NCBI GenBank assembly: GCA_003342895.1
Contig: PTFA01000317.1
Coordinates: 160,467-224,466 of the forward strand
Reading direction: 5' to 3'
Length of the DNA: 64,000 nucleotides
Origin: Casuarius casuarius
Lineage: Eukaryota > Chordata > Aves > Casuariiformes > Casuariidae
The notes beneath the pieces were generated by a model. It was not told the origin of the DNA. It did no database searches and saw nothing but the letters and a program-made list of their open reading frames with translations. The first letter of the stretch is position 1; every line of letters starts with the position of its first letter. Made by a program: the position numbers and the translations under genes. This document shows, piece after piece, positions 10,831 to 21,610 of this stretch.

Positions 10831-12000
10831 TCAGGAAGGTAAGATCTAATGGAGAGGCTGAGGGGAAGGAGAGGTTAGAGGTCCACGGCTGGCTGGCCAG
10901 AGCCGCGTGGGTGCTTGGCAATATCATATTTTTGGGTGTTATTCCCACACAAAGAGAAGAGCTCCTGCCCCATGACACCCCTCCTGTGCCTGGCTCCGCA
11001 CTCGTTATGCGTTAAGGGCAGGAGAGGTGGCTCAGGGAGATGTTTGGGGAGGCAGATGCTCTGGTCACCCTGCTCCTCACCCTCTTTCTGGGTAGCAGCA
11101 GCAGAGCTTGCCAGCCCGTCGCCCCCAGCATCCCTGGAGATTTCGTTCTCTGCTTCCTCCCTGCGTCTGCTCTCTCCTCCCTTTGGCCATCCACCTTCTG
11201 GCTTTCCTTCTGCCTGCAGCAGGTCTGCCGTGAGCTTCTCCTGGGCAGGGCAAGGAGATGCGGAACATGTCCACCTGCCGCCACAGCAGGTTTGAGCTAC
11301 CACCTCCAGCACAACAGGTAGCGGAGAGGGGACCATCCTGACTCGCAGAGTGGGAAGAGAAATATCCCTGCGAGGGCACACGTGGGCCATTCAGAGCGGT
11401 CACAGCGTGGGACTGCGTCCGCGGGGTGCCTCGGGGCTGGGGTGTCCGTGGGGCGGCAGGCGGGAGCACCACGCCGGCCGAGCGGAGGCAGATAGAGACG
11501 CATCCGGAGTGAGTCACCCCGAAGGGAAGTGGAGTGTGAGCTGTCTGCGGAGATGATAACAGCGCGGTGGGGCGGGAAGGGTGTTTATTTTACAAGCTCT
11601 GCGGTGGAGGAGATGAGTGTTGATGGACAGAGTTTGGAAACGGCCGCTCACCAGGGAAGGGGGGTCCCGTGGCCTTTTGAAGGATGCCCAGGCAACACTG
11701 CTCCGTCGTTACCTGCAATTTGCTTCCTGCAAATTAGGTGCTTTTGGCCTTGTATTCAGAAAATGCCACGTTGCTGGAGTGGCGGCTTCAAAGCATAGCT
11801 TATTTAGGAGAGAGAAAGGCCCGGATCCAGCAAAGCATTTAAGGAGGTGCCAGGTTTTCTGGCCTTGTGCATTGGTCCAGCGGGACATTTCCTTTGCTGC
11901 CCTCTCAGGACAGCAGCCGTGGGATGATGAGCCCTTGTCGCCTCCAGCGTGGCTTGGAGCTCGTGTCTCCCGGCCACCCAGGGCAGTGCTGCTAATTGTG
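10831..12000. other. Intergenic, no recognisable feature
   Basis: Unique GC-rich sequence upstream of WNT4. I see no exon, repeat family or RNA gene. A minus-strand open frame at 10875-11390 is not homologous to anything I recognise and has no flanking splice or start context that would support it. Confidence 0.4.
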
Positions 12001-12021
12001 GCGCACGTGCTACTTTAATGA

Positions 12022-12060
12022 ACATCAAACCCCGCTAGATCAGAAAACTCCCTTTGATGT
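12022..12060. promoter_or_regulatory. Inverted pair of TCF/LEF-type motifs
   Basis: ACATCAAA at 12022-12029 and CCTTTGATGT at 12051-12060 form an exact 8-base inverted repeat (ACATCAAA/TTTGATGT) with a 23-base spacer. CCTTTGATG is a full-strength TCF/LEF consensus. The pair lies 3.0 kb upstream of the WNT4 start codon, so a Wnt feedback element is conceivable. The motif pair is seen; the role is inferred. Confidence 0.35.
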
Positions 12061-12080
12061 CTCAGTATTTCAGCAGGTTG

Positions 12081-15000
12081 GAAGATGAATACAACGAGAA
12101 GCAAGCGAGAAGTGTTTCACAGGCCCGCCCAGGTGCTTCTGTTTCCAAAAGCACGTAGAAATTGCCGTCACCATATCACAGAGGAGGAAAAGGTCCCAGC
12201 AGTGACAGCAGAGGAGGGTTTGCAACCCCAGGACTGAATCTGTGGCCCAGACAGGAAGGTATACTGGATTTAAGTGATGTAAATAGACCTGTGTTAAAGA
12301 TGTGCAGGCAGGTAGCACTATTGCTTGATTCCTGGATCCGACCATCTATGAGTCACAGAGGCTGCAGGAGATATTTTACAGTTTCTTTTTGACTATCTGA
12401 TGTCCCTGGCGCTTATCAAACAGGATTGGAAGTGGGGTAGCCTGCAGTCTGGTGGTCTTGGCCACGTGATGGGGAGAAGAACTGCGAGAAAGACTGAGGC
12501 AAAACTCATGAGCGAATCTGAGAGTGCAGGGGTTGACGCTGAATAGAAATAAATTCTGTTTTGAACTTAATGGAACATAAATATCGGACACTTAGCAACA
12601 GTACGTGTATTAATCCTGTCCTGGAGAAAGGAGAAGCTGTTCTGAGAGCCTCCAAACCAGAAAACACAGGACAATTGTACTCCTTTATAGAAACTTGTGG
12701 TTTTTCTGATGAAATTTATTTCAAACTATCCAAACATTTCAGGGCTGCTATGATGACTGCTCAGAGAAGGGGCTGTATAGGAGCGTGGTTCACAAACAGA
12801 AGCAGCTTTGCAAAGATGAAAATTGCTCTGACAAAAGAACTGTGTCCAGCGCATTATAAACGGAAAGCGAGCAGTGTTTGCTGTAACCCCTCTTCACCTG
12901 GCCGACGGAGATGTGCTAAATACAAGATGATGGTCGCAAGAAAATCGTGACTTGCAAAGATTTTTTTTTTTCAGCTGCAACAGGAAGCCTTTAGCTCTGC
13001 GGGTTGCAGAGCACTTCAGCGTGCATGCTCGGGGCGGGCATTTATTTGGAGTGAGTTGTCAGAAACCACAGACTCAGGTGTTCAGTCCAAACACATCTGC
13101 CATGCTGTGCGTGAAAATCAAGCGGGCGAATTCTCTCCTCTGAGTTTATTGTCAAATATGCCATTGGAAAGAAGCAGAGCGGCTCAAGATTTAAGGCCTC
13201 TGATTTTGGATGTTGCGTGTGTGCGGTGGATTTGTGAGCGCTGCCCGTGCGGGAATTTAAGAGCATCCCTGAGCGGGATGAGTGCTTTCAAACCGTACTG
13301 ATACCAAAAAACCCAACTTTTGCACCAGCCAAAAGTATCCCTTTTCACAGGGCTGTGAATGAATTGTCCCCTGGCTTGTACTACCTTCAGAGGAGATTGT
13401 ATCATGGTTCCAGGCTCCGGGGTTTAGAATATATCGCAACTGGCTTCCCTGCTGGCCTGGTGCAGTCCAAACCAAACAGCTTGTGTGTAGCGCTGTTGAA
13501 ACGAGTCTCCATCTAGGTGCCGGACAACTGGTCATAAACGGCGGTGCACACGCAGCAAGCCGAGGCCGGAGTGACAGCCAGCTACTGCCACCTTCGCCCT
13601 ACTCACCCGGCCCGGGGAGAAAACGAGATTGCAGGCTGGATGGACACACAACACCGCGATCGACTCCTCTTCAGTGCTTGTTATACCTCCAGGCATTCAG
13701 GATCACCAAGACTTTATCTCCCAACGCCGGAGCTGGAGGGGGAAGCCACGCTCATCTGAGCAGGGCAGGAGGAAGCGTGGCTCTCGGGATCACAGAGGGT
13801 CTTCCAGGCTGGTGATGGCCAGGAGAAGACTTGTAGAAACGTTGCCCAGAAAGCTAAGGATGCCCTGAGCTGTAAGGAGCCCTCCAGATGCCACAAAACC
13901 AGTTGTGGAGGGGGCACTGGCTGTGGTTCTCCTGCAAGGTGCAGGTGACCTGAAGGGAAGAGGTGGCCAGCCCTGGCCAGCATTCCCTGGCCACTTTTTC
14001 TTACTCGTGTGGACATAGCCTGTTTGAAGATGCCAACCCCGAGGTGGGAAGGAGTAGAAGAAAATCAAAGAACGGAGAAGAGCTGACTAGGATATTGGTC
14101 TACTGACAGCAAGTAAAAGGCTGCTGGAGAAAATCCTCTAAATTCCAGGCAACAAGAAAAACTGGGCCCTAGAGCCCCGGGAGAGAGCCTATAAGCTTCT
14201 TTCCAGGACAAGGGCAGAGGCAAGTGAGATTTTCTGTGCCAGTTGAGAAGTCCAGAGACCAGGTTCTGCGCTGGATCTCACCCAAGGCCTCTGGCTTTTC
14301 CATGCATAAATTCCCCATTCCCCACTTTGGCAGTGAGACTGCTGAGCTGCCTTTGCAAAGCTCTCTGAAGGTATCAGTAAGGAACAGTTTCTTCTATCTT
14401 TGGCTATGTCAGACAGGTGACAGGACACCGGCCTTGCGGTGCAGTGTGGCTATGTTTGGAGGACATCAACCTGTCTTCCCACGTCCCTGCGTGGGGTATG
14501 TTTTAAGCAAGGACAGCGTTTCCCCTCTGCATCCACCTCCAGGAGGTTCCAATGCTACAGTCTGTGCTGAACCATCTCTTTTATTGGCTTAAGGTACAAT
14601 CCACATCCACGAAGTGGAGGCAACAGGAAGGTGACATATAAGCAGCTGGCCAGCATCTTCTGGAGAGCTGGTCCTTTGCTCGATGGGGTCCCTCAGATAC
14701 ACGTGGAGCAAAGTGTTGGCTATTGCTCTACGATTTCTTTGCCAGCTGACGACAGTGCATGAGCAGGGCATTGACTCCTGGCTGAAGTAAGATGCAGGAC
14801 TAGGCTTTGGAAAATAGCCAGGGGACACGTTCCTGCACTCGGACCAGCTTTGAGTCCACCGTTTTGCCCAAGTGCAATCAGTAATTGAATGCAATTCCAT
14901 ATCCAAAACCTTGTTTCTCCTGAAACACGTCAGAAATGAACGTCACACAGCAATGTTGGGCTGTTTGGGACTCTTGGACTTCTTTTTCTCTTGTGAGCGG

Positions 15001-15380
15001 GAAACTTTGTATTTTAAGTAATGTTCTTTTCAGAAATGACTAATTAAACAACAGAACAGGAAATGTAAGAGACAGTAAAATCCCCTCAGCTGTCCAGTGC
15101 ATTTCTACGTAAATATGATGGTGAAAAGATGAAAACAAAACCTTCCAGAGACAAAGACAAGTGAGAGACCTGGTGACGCAGCAACGAAAAATCTACACTT
15201 TGTTATAACAAAGCGAAACCACTGTGTTTATCCTCTGTCTTGGAGGATTTGGTGCAATTATTAGGTGGGGGGAAGCCACACAGAAATCAGAATAGTCCAG
15301 ATTTTGGCTAAAACATTTGTACAAATCAGGTTATTCAACTACAGAAAAGGCTTCATTTGAGGCCATTGCTTCTGAAATTA
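12081..15380. other. Intergenic, largely featureless
   Basis: Apart from the 126-codon open frame described separately, this stretch shows no exon, no recognisable transposon and no RNA gene. Base composition drifts from about balanced (12.5-13.3 kb) to AT-richer (14.9-15.4 kb). Short T runs occur. Confidence 0.4.
12570..12950 (+). other. Open reading frame of 126 codons, unassigned
   Basis: From an ATG at 12570 (weak context, T at -3, G at +4) to TGA at 12948-12950 the plus strand is open. This is notable because the local sequence is not GC-rich, so stop codons should be common. The translation starts MEHKYRTLSNSTCINP and is mixed in composition, with basic clusters near the C-terminus. 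I recognise no domain. Immediately downstream, an 11-T pyrimidine tract followed by CAG (12961-12974) resembles a splice acceptor. It could be a bird lineage transcript, a decayed pseudogene or chance. Confidence 0.15.
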
Positions 15381-15879
15381 TCCTGCAAAACTGGAAGGAC
15401 CGTAAATGCTTGGCTTTAATAGCTAGCTACATACAATGCAAACCTAATCAGTGAAGCTTGAAACGTTTGTGGCAGGGAAGAAAGGCAGAGTTTTATGGCT
15501 CTTTCTAGTGGAGGTGTGCGGAAGACTGGGTGATAAAGCTGCCTAAGGCACATGGAGAAATGCAGCCACCGAACTCCCATCTGCTGAAGCCACTTTGTGG
15601 TCAGAGGCAACAGGGTAAATTTTCCTGGTAAATTATATCAGCTGCCTTTTACCTGGGTTGTGAAGGCAGAGAAGAACTGTAACATGGAGGCCTCATCGCA
15701 TCCAACCTCCCCGGGCGTGCTAGGGTGGCCTCCTCTAACTCCAGCCCCCGGCTGCAGGGCTGTGGGGCAGGGACCCAGCAGAAACAATCCCAGCAATCTG
15801 GGGAAGAAATGGGGTCACACCGTCTAAGTTTCGGTTTTGCCTCCAGCAAAGGCTAAAAATGTTCCACATCACTTAGAGG

Positions 15880-16200
15880 TGTCAGATTGTTTAGCCGTAG
15901 GCTGGGAATGGCCCTCCGAACATCTCAGTTACACGTTACTCTGAATATCTCAGCAAAGGACTTGCAGCTAATTGAAATAAAGGAAACACAGTGGCTTGGT
16001 TTACCCGAAAGACTGTATATAGCAACGCATCCACTGCATTTTGCATTGATCATAAATCAAGATTTATTATCCCAGCTGGCGAATATTGACTTCAGCGCTT
16101 CTTTCTCACATCAATATAGCAGTGTTCATCGCAGCTAAAGTCAATCGTTTCTTATTAACATTTCAGCTCTAGAAGTGCGGAGCCTCTGAATCGTCTTAGA
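15880..16200. promoter_or_regulatory. Candidate conserved noncoding element with HOX/PBX-type site
   Basis: An AT-rich, motif-dense block. CATAAATCA at 16051-16059 reads TGATTTATG on the other strand, a PBX-HOX9/10-type composite site. It is preceded by TTGATCAT and followed by AGATTTATTATCCC. CAGCTAATTGAAATAAAGG and CAGCTAAAGTCAATCG are also present. No repeat family is recognised. Enhancer identity is inferred from composition only. Confidence 0.3.
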
Positions 16201-18420
16201 TATGTGCCCCAGAATCCCAAATCCTCTGGTCAGGGGTTTTCAGCCTGCTTTGGTTTGCGGAGTCTGAAATTTTTTCCTGTGGCAATGTAGCTCCTTCTAA
16301 AGCAATTTAACTGTACTGATAACAGGCTCCAGGTTGATGAGTTACTTTCATTGGACCCTGCATAAGTAGGGATTTGTGGATCAGAGGTTCAAAAGTGCAG
16401 ATTCAAGAGATACATGACAGACAGTCTCTTGAATCACTTAGCATACTGAATGAAAGGGGTTCCTGAGTCATCGGACAGATGTGCTCCAGAAAACTTCCTA
16501 ACAGCTGTCACCAAGAATGGGAATGTTGCAGGGAACAAGAGGCTGTGGTACTTGGGGAACTCGCATATGTTTGACCTATGAATTCAGCTCAAAGTTGGGA
16601 AAAACATGTAAGTCAGAGGATGTGAAGTCACTCACACTCTGACAGCGTGTGCGTCCACTGCCTGTCCCCACCCCGCGGGCAGTGTGGGGTTGTTAAACCT
16701 TGGAGATTGCCGTCTGTAGGAAAGTGCTTCGGCAAAACAGGGTGGCTGAAGCCCCGCTGCCCGGCCAGCTGGGTCCGAATTGGGAGCAGGGGTCGGTAGC
16801 ACTGGAATTTCTCCAGAGCAGAACAAAGAGATAGGTCTTAAATACCACCGAGCCAGAGCGACTGGGGGAAATGCAGAGGGGCTCAGACACAGGAAATTTG
16901 GGGAGGAGACGGGATCAGAAAGGCACATGTTCACAGTCTCCCTCAGGTTAACGGGAAAGAATGAAGTGGCTGCACGAAAGAGAGAAGAAACTCCGCATGT
17001 TTGGAGGACAAGCCTTGGGCAAGTGGAAGGAGCCAGGACTCCTTGGAGAAGGTTGAATAACAAGTGGAGAGGAGAGTAAGATGATAGTCAATGTTGTCCA
17101 TGTCGCCGTGTTTCGTGTGCTCATTATGCAGGTGGTGTCAGTACTGAAGCTCTTGCAAAACCACGTCATATTGTTGTAATTTGTAGGATGCACCATCCCC
17201 AAAAGACACCCCGCACACGGTGGGGTGCTCGCCCATGTAAGTCTGTCACAGCTCTGCAGCCTTGCAGAAAGGGTTGGACATGTCTCACTTAACTGTGGCC
17301 GCCTGCAAAGTGGGTATCAGCAGTAAGCTAAGTGGCCAGGCTCCTCAGTCTGTGGAGAAATGCTGGCTTCTCCAGGAGTTCAGCCCCTCTCTCCGCAGGC
17401 ATTCGTTCTTGCAGAACCCCTGGAAGTGCCTGGCAAAGCTGTAGAGGGGCCCACTTAAGTGGTGAAGACTGGACTTTTTTGGACAAGTGTGATTGAGTAA
17501 GACGGATTCATCCCTGTGAGCCCATGTGAAGAAGACATTTGTGAACCACTTGCTGATTTGAGGCGTTTCCCCTGAACATATCTCAAGGGTAATTACGGCA
17601 GAAATTCAAGCTACCAAAGCCCACAGTGTTGCTGTCGCAGATGCCAAAATTTGCAAGTGCAGTCCCCAGTTGCAGCGGGAGATTCAGTAGGCTCAAAGGA
17701 TTCCCAACTGTAAGGACTCACGTTGATATATGGGTCATCTTCCATCCTAAAAGCACTGTACAAAGTGACAGGCTTCATACAGCCCCAAAATGCTGCATGA
17801 TCAGGAAACGACTTGGTTTATATCCAGCATTGAGGAAAAGCCAAAGGGAAGATGTTTAACCATCTCTCTGGATTTCTACCAAGCCAAGATGAGCAGCACA
17901 GAGTGTTGGTCAGTGTGCTTGTAGTCAGGCCTGAAATGAGTAGAAAAATAGTCAAAAGTTTTCATTTTCATTTTTTTCCCCTTCTAAAGTGCTTTTTTTT
18001 TTGTCAGGCTTGATAGGAACAGTTTATTTCTGATTGTTCTTTTTCAGTTTCAGATTACTGATTTTTGTTGCTTGGGAAAATTCCTTGTTTTAAAGAAAAT
18101 TAAATATTTAGCGCTCTGGTTCCAAGTAGTTCCTATTGAGAGGAGCGTCACAGGGAATGCTACCAAATCCCGCATTACTCACAGCACTTTTTCAGTGGAT
18201 ACTCTGATGCAAACTGTGCAAGGGCTTCTAGTTTTGGGACTTTGATTTAAAAGGAAATGTTGAAGAAAATGAAATCTCTCCTATTGCTATCCCAGATTTC
18301 TCCCAGCCTGGGTTTGTATCCAGAGCTGAATCCAGACAGAAGATCTTAAATGGTTCTCAGTACTTGCTGCATGTGGCTCTAGGGGGTCATATACAGCTCA
18401 CTGAGTTCTGTCTCAGGGTG
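16201..18420. other. Intergenic, no gene; T-rich patch at 17.95-18.1 kb
   Basis: Unique sequence without recognisable exons or repeats. The segment 17945-18110 is T-rich, with runs of 6-10 T at about 17970 and 17993-18002. A plus-strand open frame of 99 codons at 16780-17079 has no recognisable domain. Confidence 0.4.
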
Positions 18421-18560
18421 TTTGTATGAAGTAAGTCAAATGCTCTCTTAATTAGCTAATGAATGGCAAATTTTATTACCTGATCAAGCTCTGCTAACAC
18501 TTTTTCTCTCAGTGCTAATGGGATGTCACATAATGGAACAGGCCACCGTGCTCTCTACAC
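18421..18560. promoter_or_regulatory. Candidate homeodomain-rich noncoding element
   Basis: TTAATTAGCTAATGA at 18449-18463 packs overlapping TAATTA/TTAGC/TAATGA homeodomain cores into 15 bases. It is followed by TTTTATTACCTGATCAAG. The surrounding sequence is AT-rich and not a recognised repeat. A regulatory role is inferred. Confidence 0.3.
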
Positions 18561-21080
18561 ATGTCCAATTTCTATTACATGTTGAAACATACTTTGGTGA
18601 GAAGCATTTTTAAGAATATGGGTCAATCCCAGGGTGTTCAGCAGGTTCTCATGGTGTTCGGTTATCTCTTAGAGCTCTTACGTCGCCTGCTTTAGCACTG
18701 TTTCAAAATCAAAAGTGGGTCTGTCCTCACATCGAATGAAACTGCAGGTTCAGCATGGTTCTGCTCTCGTGAACAAACTAGGGCAGTTTGCATTGCTTAC
18801 TCTACCAGTATATAGCGAAACACGATGTTGTGAAACAGTTAAGGCTGTTTAAGAGCATCAGCTGGCAAAACAAACATTAAATATTTAGCAAAGCAATAAT
18901 AGCCATGTCCCGTGGCACACAAATACAGCTAATAGGGAGCCACCTGCTTTGGCCTGATCTGCAGTGTTTCTGGAATAAACACAATCTTCGGACATAAATG
19001 CAATGCAGAAACAAACGTTAATCCTGCCCTGTGGTGATGCTGTGAATGGAAAGGGGGAACATGAAATTACCAAAATCATTAAGGAAGTCCAAGTTAACAG
19101 CGATGCAGAGAACTTTGTTGTGGTGCAAAGATACCTTGCTTCCTACACAGCCTGGTTGGCCATAACTCATTGCTGGAAGTGAACACCATCTCCTCCTCCC
19201 AGCCCTTTCAAGAAACTCCCTTCACATGGGGAAGTGGAGTTGTTACAACCACTGGTACCTGTGACTTGCTGTAACATTGTCCTCCCAGTTGGCCAAGGCA
19301 TCCTCCAGCCCTTCTTAGTCCAGCTTCTTGGGAAGTTTAGGGGACCAGGAACATCCTGCTTGCCTTTATGGACCAACCCTTTCCTACAGCAAAACCTTGC
19401 CCTGCTAAGACTGATGGAGGTTGACGTTTGTTATGTGACGGCAGCACCGCTTTCTCTTGGAGGGCCACCTCATGCATCGTGGACTAGCTCCTGCTTCCAC
19501 CCAGCGTGGGACCGTTGAGGAGTTTCCGAAGCCTGAATTCATGGCGACCACACCAAGGGTGAACGCGTCCAGTTCTGAGTGGCCAGGTATGTGCTGGCTG
19601 GGACATGCCACTAGAGGGGGACACAACCATGCGTAATGGGACGTGGCCACCAGCCACGAACGTGGACCTGCGGAGTGGACATGGTGGCTTGGTGGCCCTG
19701 TGGCCACTGTGGACCATTGCCGTCTCAGACCTCCTGGGCCCTAGTTGCCCATGGTGCTGTGCGGCAGCTCCTACCTGGCCATGGGAGGGCAACATTCATG
19801 TCTTTTTGCTGATGGTGGAGCCAATAGCCACAGTGTGAGAAGGGGGTGAGCCAGGCACTTCGCTCATCTCATTCACTCTTAGCATCTCTCTGAAGTTTGT
19901 CTGGCCTTTTCCGGGTCTGCAAATTGGTCCTGCATTGGGTCTGCTCAGTGTACGGGGTGGGTGCACAGTGCAGTGGGGTGCAACCTATGGGGAGACCGGG
20001 GTCAGCCCTGACATGGCAAAGCCAGTGAGCACTTGCGTTGGGCTCCTCTTGCAATGGTCTCTGGGGCAGTGCCATGGTTTGAAGAGCCCATATCTCTGCG
20101 TTGAGCATTGCAGAGAAGGGATGAGGGTGGGAGACACTGTGGGTGTCTGCCAGGGGCACTTCCTGCTGTGTTGGGTGCTTCAGGAGCTATTCTTTAGGCA
20201 AAACTCTTTTTTATCTTTCAGAAGGTGCCAGGAACCCTCTGTGTCCCCATCAGAGGAGAGGGAGCAGGTCTGCGTCCCGCTGAGCCAGGCAAGGCTTAGG
20301 CCAGCTATTCGTGGGAAAAGAGCTCTGTATGGTGGGCACTGGAAACTGCTTTCTGGGAAGACAGAGTGGCCTTCACCCTTCATCCCCAAGGAACGTGCCT
20401 GGCTGTTCACAGCGTCCCATGCCTCTTCTGTGGTCTGTCACCACCTCTCAGGTAGGACATGTTTCCCAAATCCCACCCGGGCTGTGGTGCAGGGCCCTGA
20501 TGACCCAGTCCTCCTGCACCAGGAGAGCAGTGGTTGTGCCCATGTTGGTAGGCAGGGCCGGCCACCTGCCAGTCCCTCCTCCAGCACCCGCCTTTCTGCC
20601 CTCATCGGTCATATAACGGCTTCTAGTTTTCCCCAAGGTGCCAGTCCCCAGGCTGGACAAGCTGCTCCTAGAAGGACTCACCCAAGGGTCGTCTCATGTG
20701 TAGTAGGTGCAAGGTGACATTTGCCTTCTTCTCAACCTGGCTGCCCTTGACTCCCCTGGAGCCCCGCACCTAGGTGAAGTCCTGAAGCCTGGAGGGTTGA
20801 GGAACATGATTCCTGTTGAGTTGTCATCAGATGGATGCTTAATTCTTCAGCCTGCTTTGAGAGCTACAGTATTATAGACCAAATTCCCCAAATAAGGATT
20901 ATATATATAAGGTGCTGCTGCTGCTGCTGATCTCCTGTAAGTCTGGACCCGAGGTAGATGTTGGTGTGGCTGCACGGGTCTGTCTGCTGAGTGGAGCCGG
21001 GGATGTGATGCCCAACTCTAAGTATGGGGTGGAGAGAGGAGCGAGGCAGGCGTTGCGTATGGAAAAGGATGCAGGGCCCC
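18561..21080. other. Intergenic, no supported gene
   Basis: Unique sequence, AT-rich to 19.1 kb then GC-rich. The part 19560-19790 repeats short TGGCCAC/GTGGCC words and looks like a worn minisatellite. A TA run (20900-20909) abuts a TGC microsatellite (20913-20929). The 260-codon plus-strand open frame at 19935-20717 is the longest in this stretch but has no recognisable domain and is Cys/Pro/Ser-biased like translated noncoding GC-rich DNA. Confidence 0.4.
20913..20929. repeat. TGC trinucleotide microsatellite
   Basis: About 5.7 copies of TGC directly follow a short TA dinucleotide run. It lies about 200 bases left of the upstream CpG island. Confidence 0.85.
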
Positions 21081-21109
21081 AGCATGGCATTTGCCTCTCC
21101 GGCTGAGTT

Positions 21110-21610
21110 TCACACACTCACGCAGCACCGGGGAGCCCCGAGGATGCGAGGCAGCCATGCGAAAAGCACCCGCGGTGCCACGGCTCCCGCCGCGTGCGAG
21201 CCGGACTGGGTACGCCTGTTCGCCCTCGCTGACGGAGAGTGAAACCCTGCACGCGCGTGGGCGGAGGAGGAATGTCCAGCACGTCTGTCTGTGGGACGGC
21301 GAGCGCGCCAGGCGCGTGGGAGTGCGAGCGGTGGGATAGCGCCCAGCCAGGCGAGCGTGACGGCGCGGATCAGCGCGGGCGCGCGTGTGGGTGCGTGTGC
21401 GTGCGGGGTGCAGCACGGCAGAGCGGGATGCAGGCTGAGAGGGGTGCAGGCATAGAGGACTATCCCTGAACGGTTTTGCAGTGACGTTCAACCCCGTCTG
21501 CGTGGGGCTCAGGGCACGTGGACGTGTGTGCGTGTTGTGCGGGTGAGCGCCGAGCGTGTCCGCGTAGGCACGGCTGGCCGTGGGGTGCGTGTGGCTTTGG
21601 AGACCTCCAT
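21110..21610. promoter_or_regulatory. Second CpG island, 12 kb upstream of WNT4
   Basis: By eye I count roughly 55-60 CpG dinucleotides in about 480 bases, far above the flanking sequence. This is a true island rather than mild enrichment. Splice-donor-like sequences lie at both sides: GTGAGT on the minus strand at 21116-21121 and GTGAGC on the plus strand at 21543-21548. It could be the promoter of an unannotated noncoding RNA, an alternative upstream WNT4 first exon, or an orphan island acting as an enhancer. Open frames through it (up to 204 codons, minus strand) are Arg/His/Thr-rich and explained by CpG content. Confidence 0.6.
21374..21404. repeat. Alternating purine-pyrimidine GC/GT tract
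   Basis: GCGCGGGCGCGCGTGTGGG and the following GTGCGTGTGCGTGCGG alternate purine and pyrimidine with few breaks. Such tracts can adopt Z-DNA. It lies inside the upstream CpG island. Similar GTGCGTGTG words recur to about 21.7 kb. Confidence 0.5.

Noticed and set aside
11062..11076. Oestrogen response element candidate GGTCACCCTGCTC
   Set aside because: The second half-site has two mismatches to TGACC. It is not convincing.
19560..19790. TGGCCAC-rich minisatellite
   Set aside because: Copies are irregular in length and spacing, so no repeat unit can be defined.
19935..20717. 260-codon plus-strand frame
   Set aside because: No family resemblance, no splice or promoter context, and composition like neighbouring noncoding translations.
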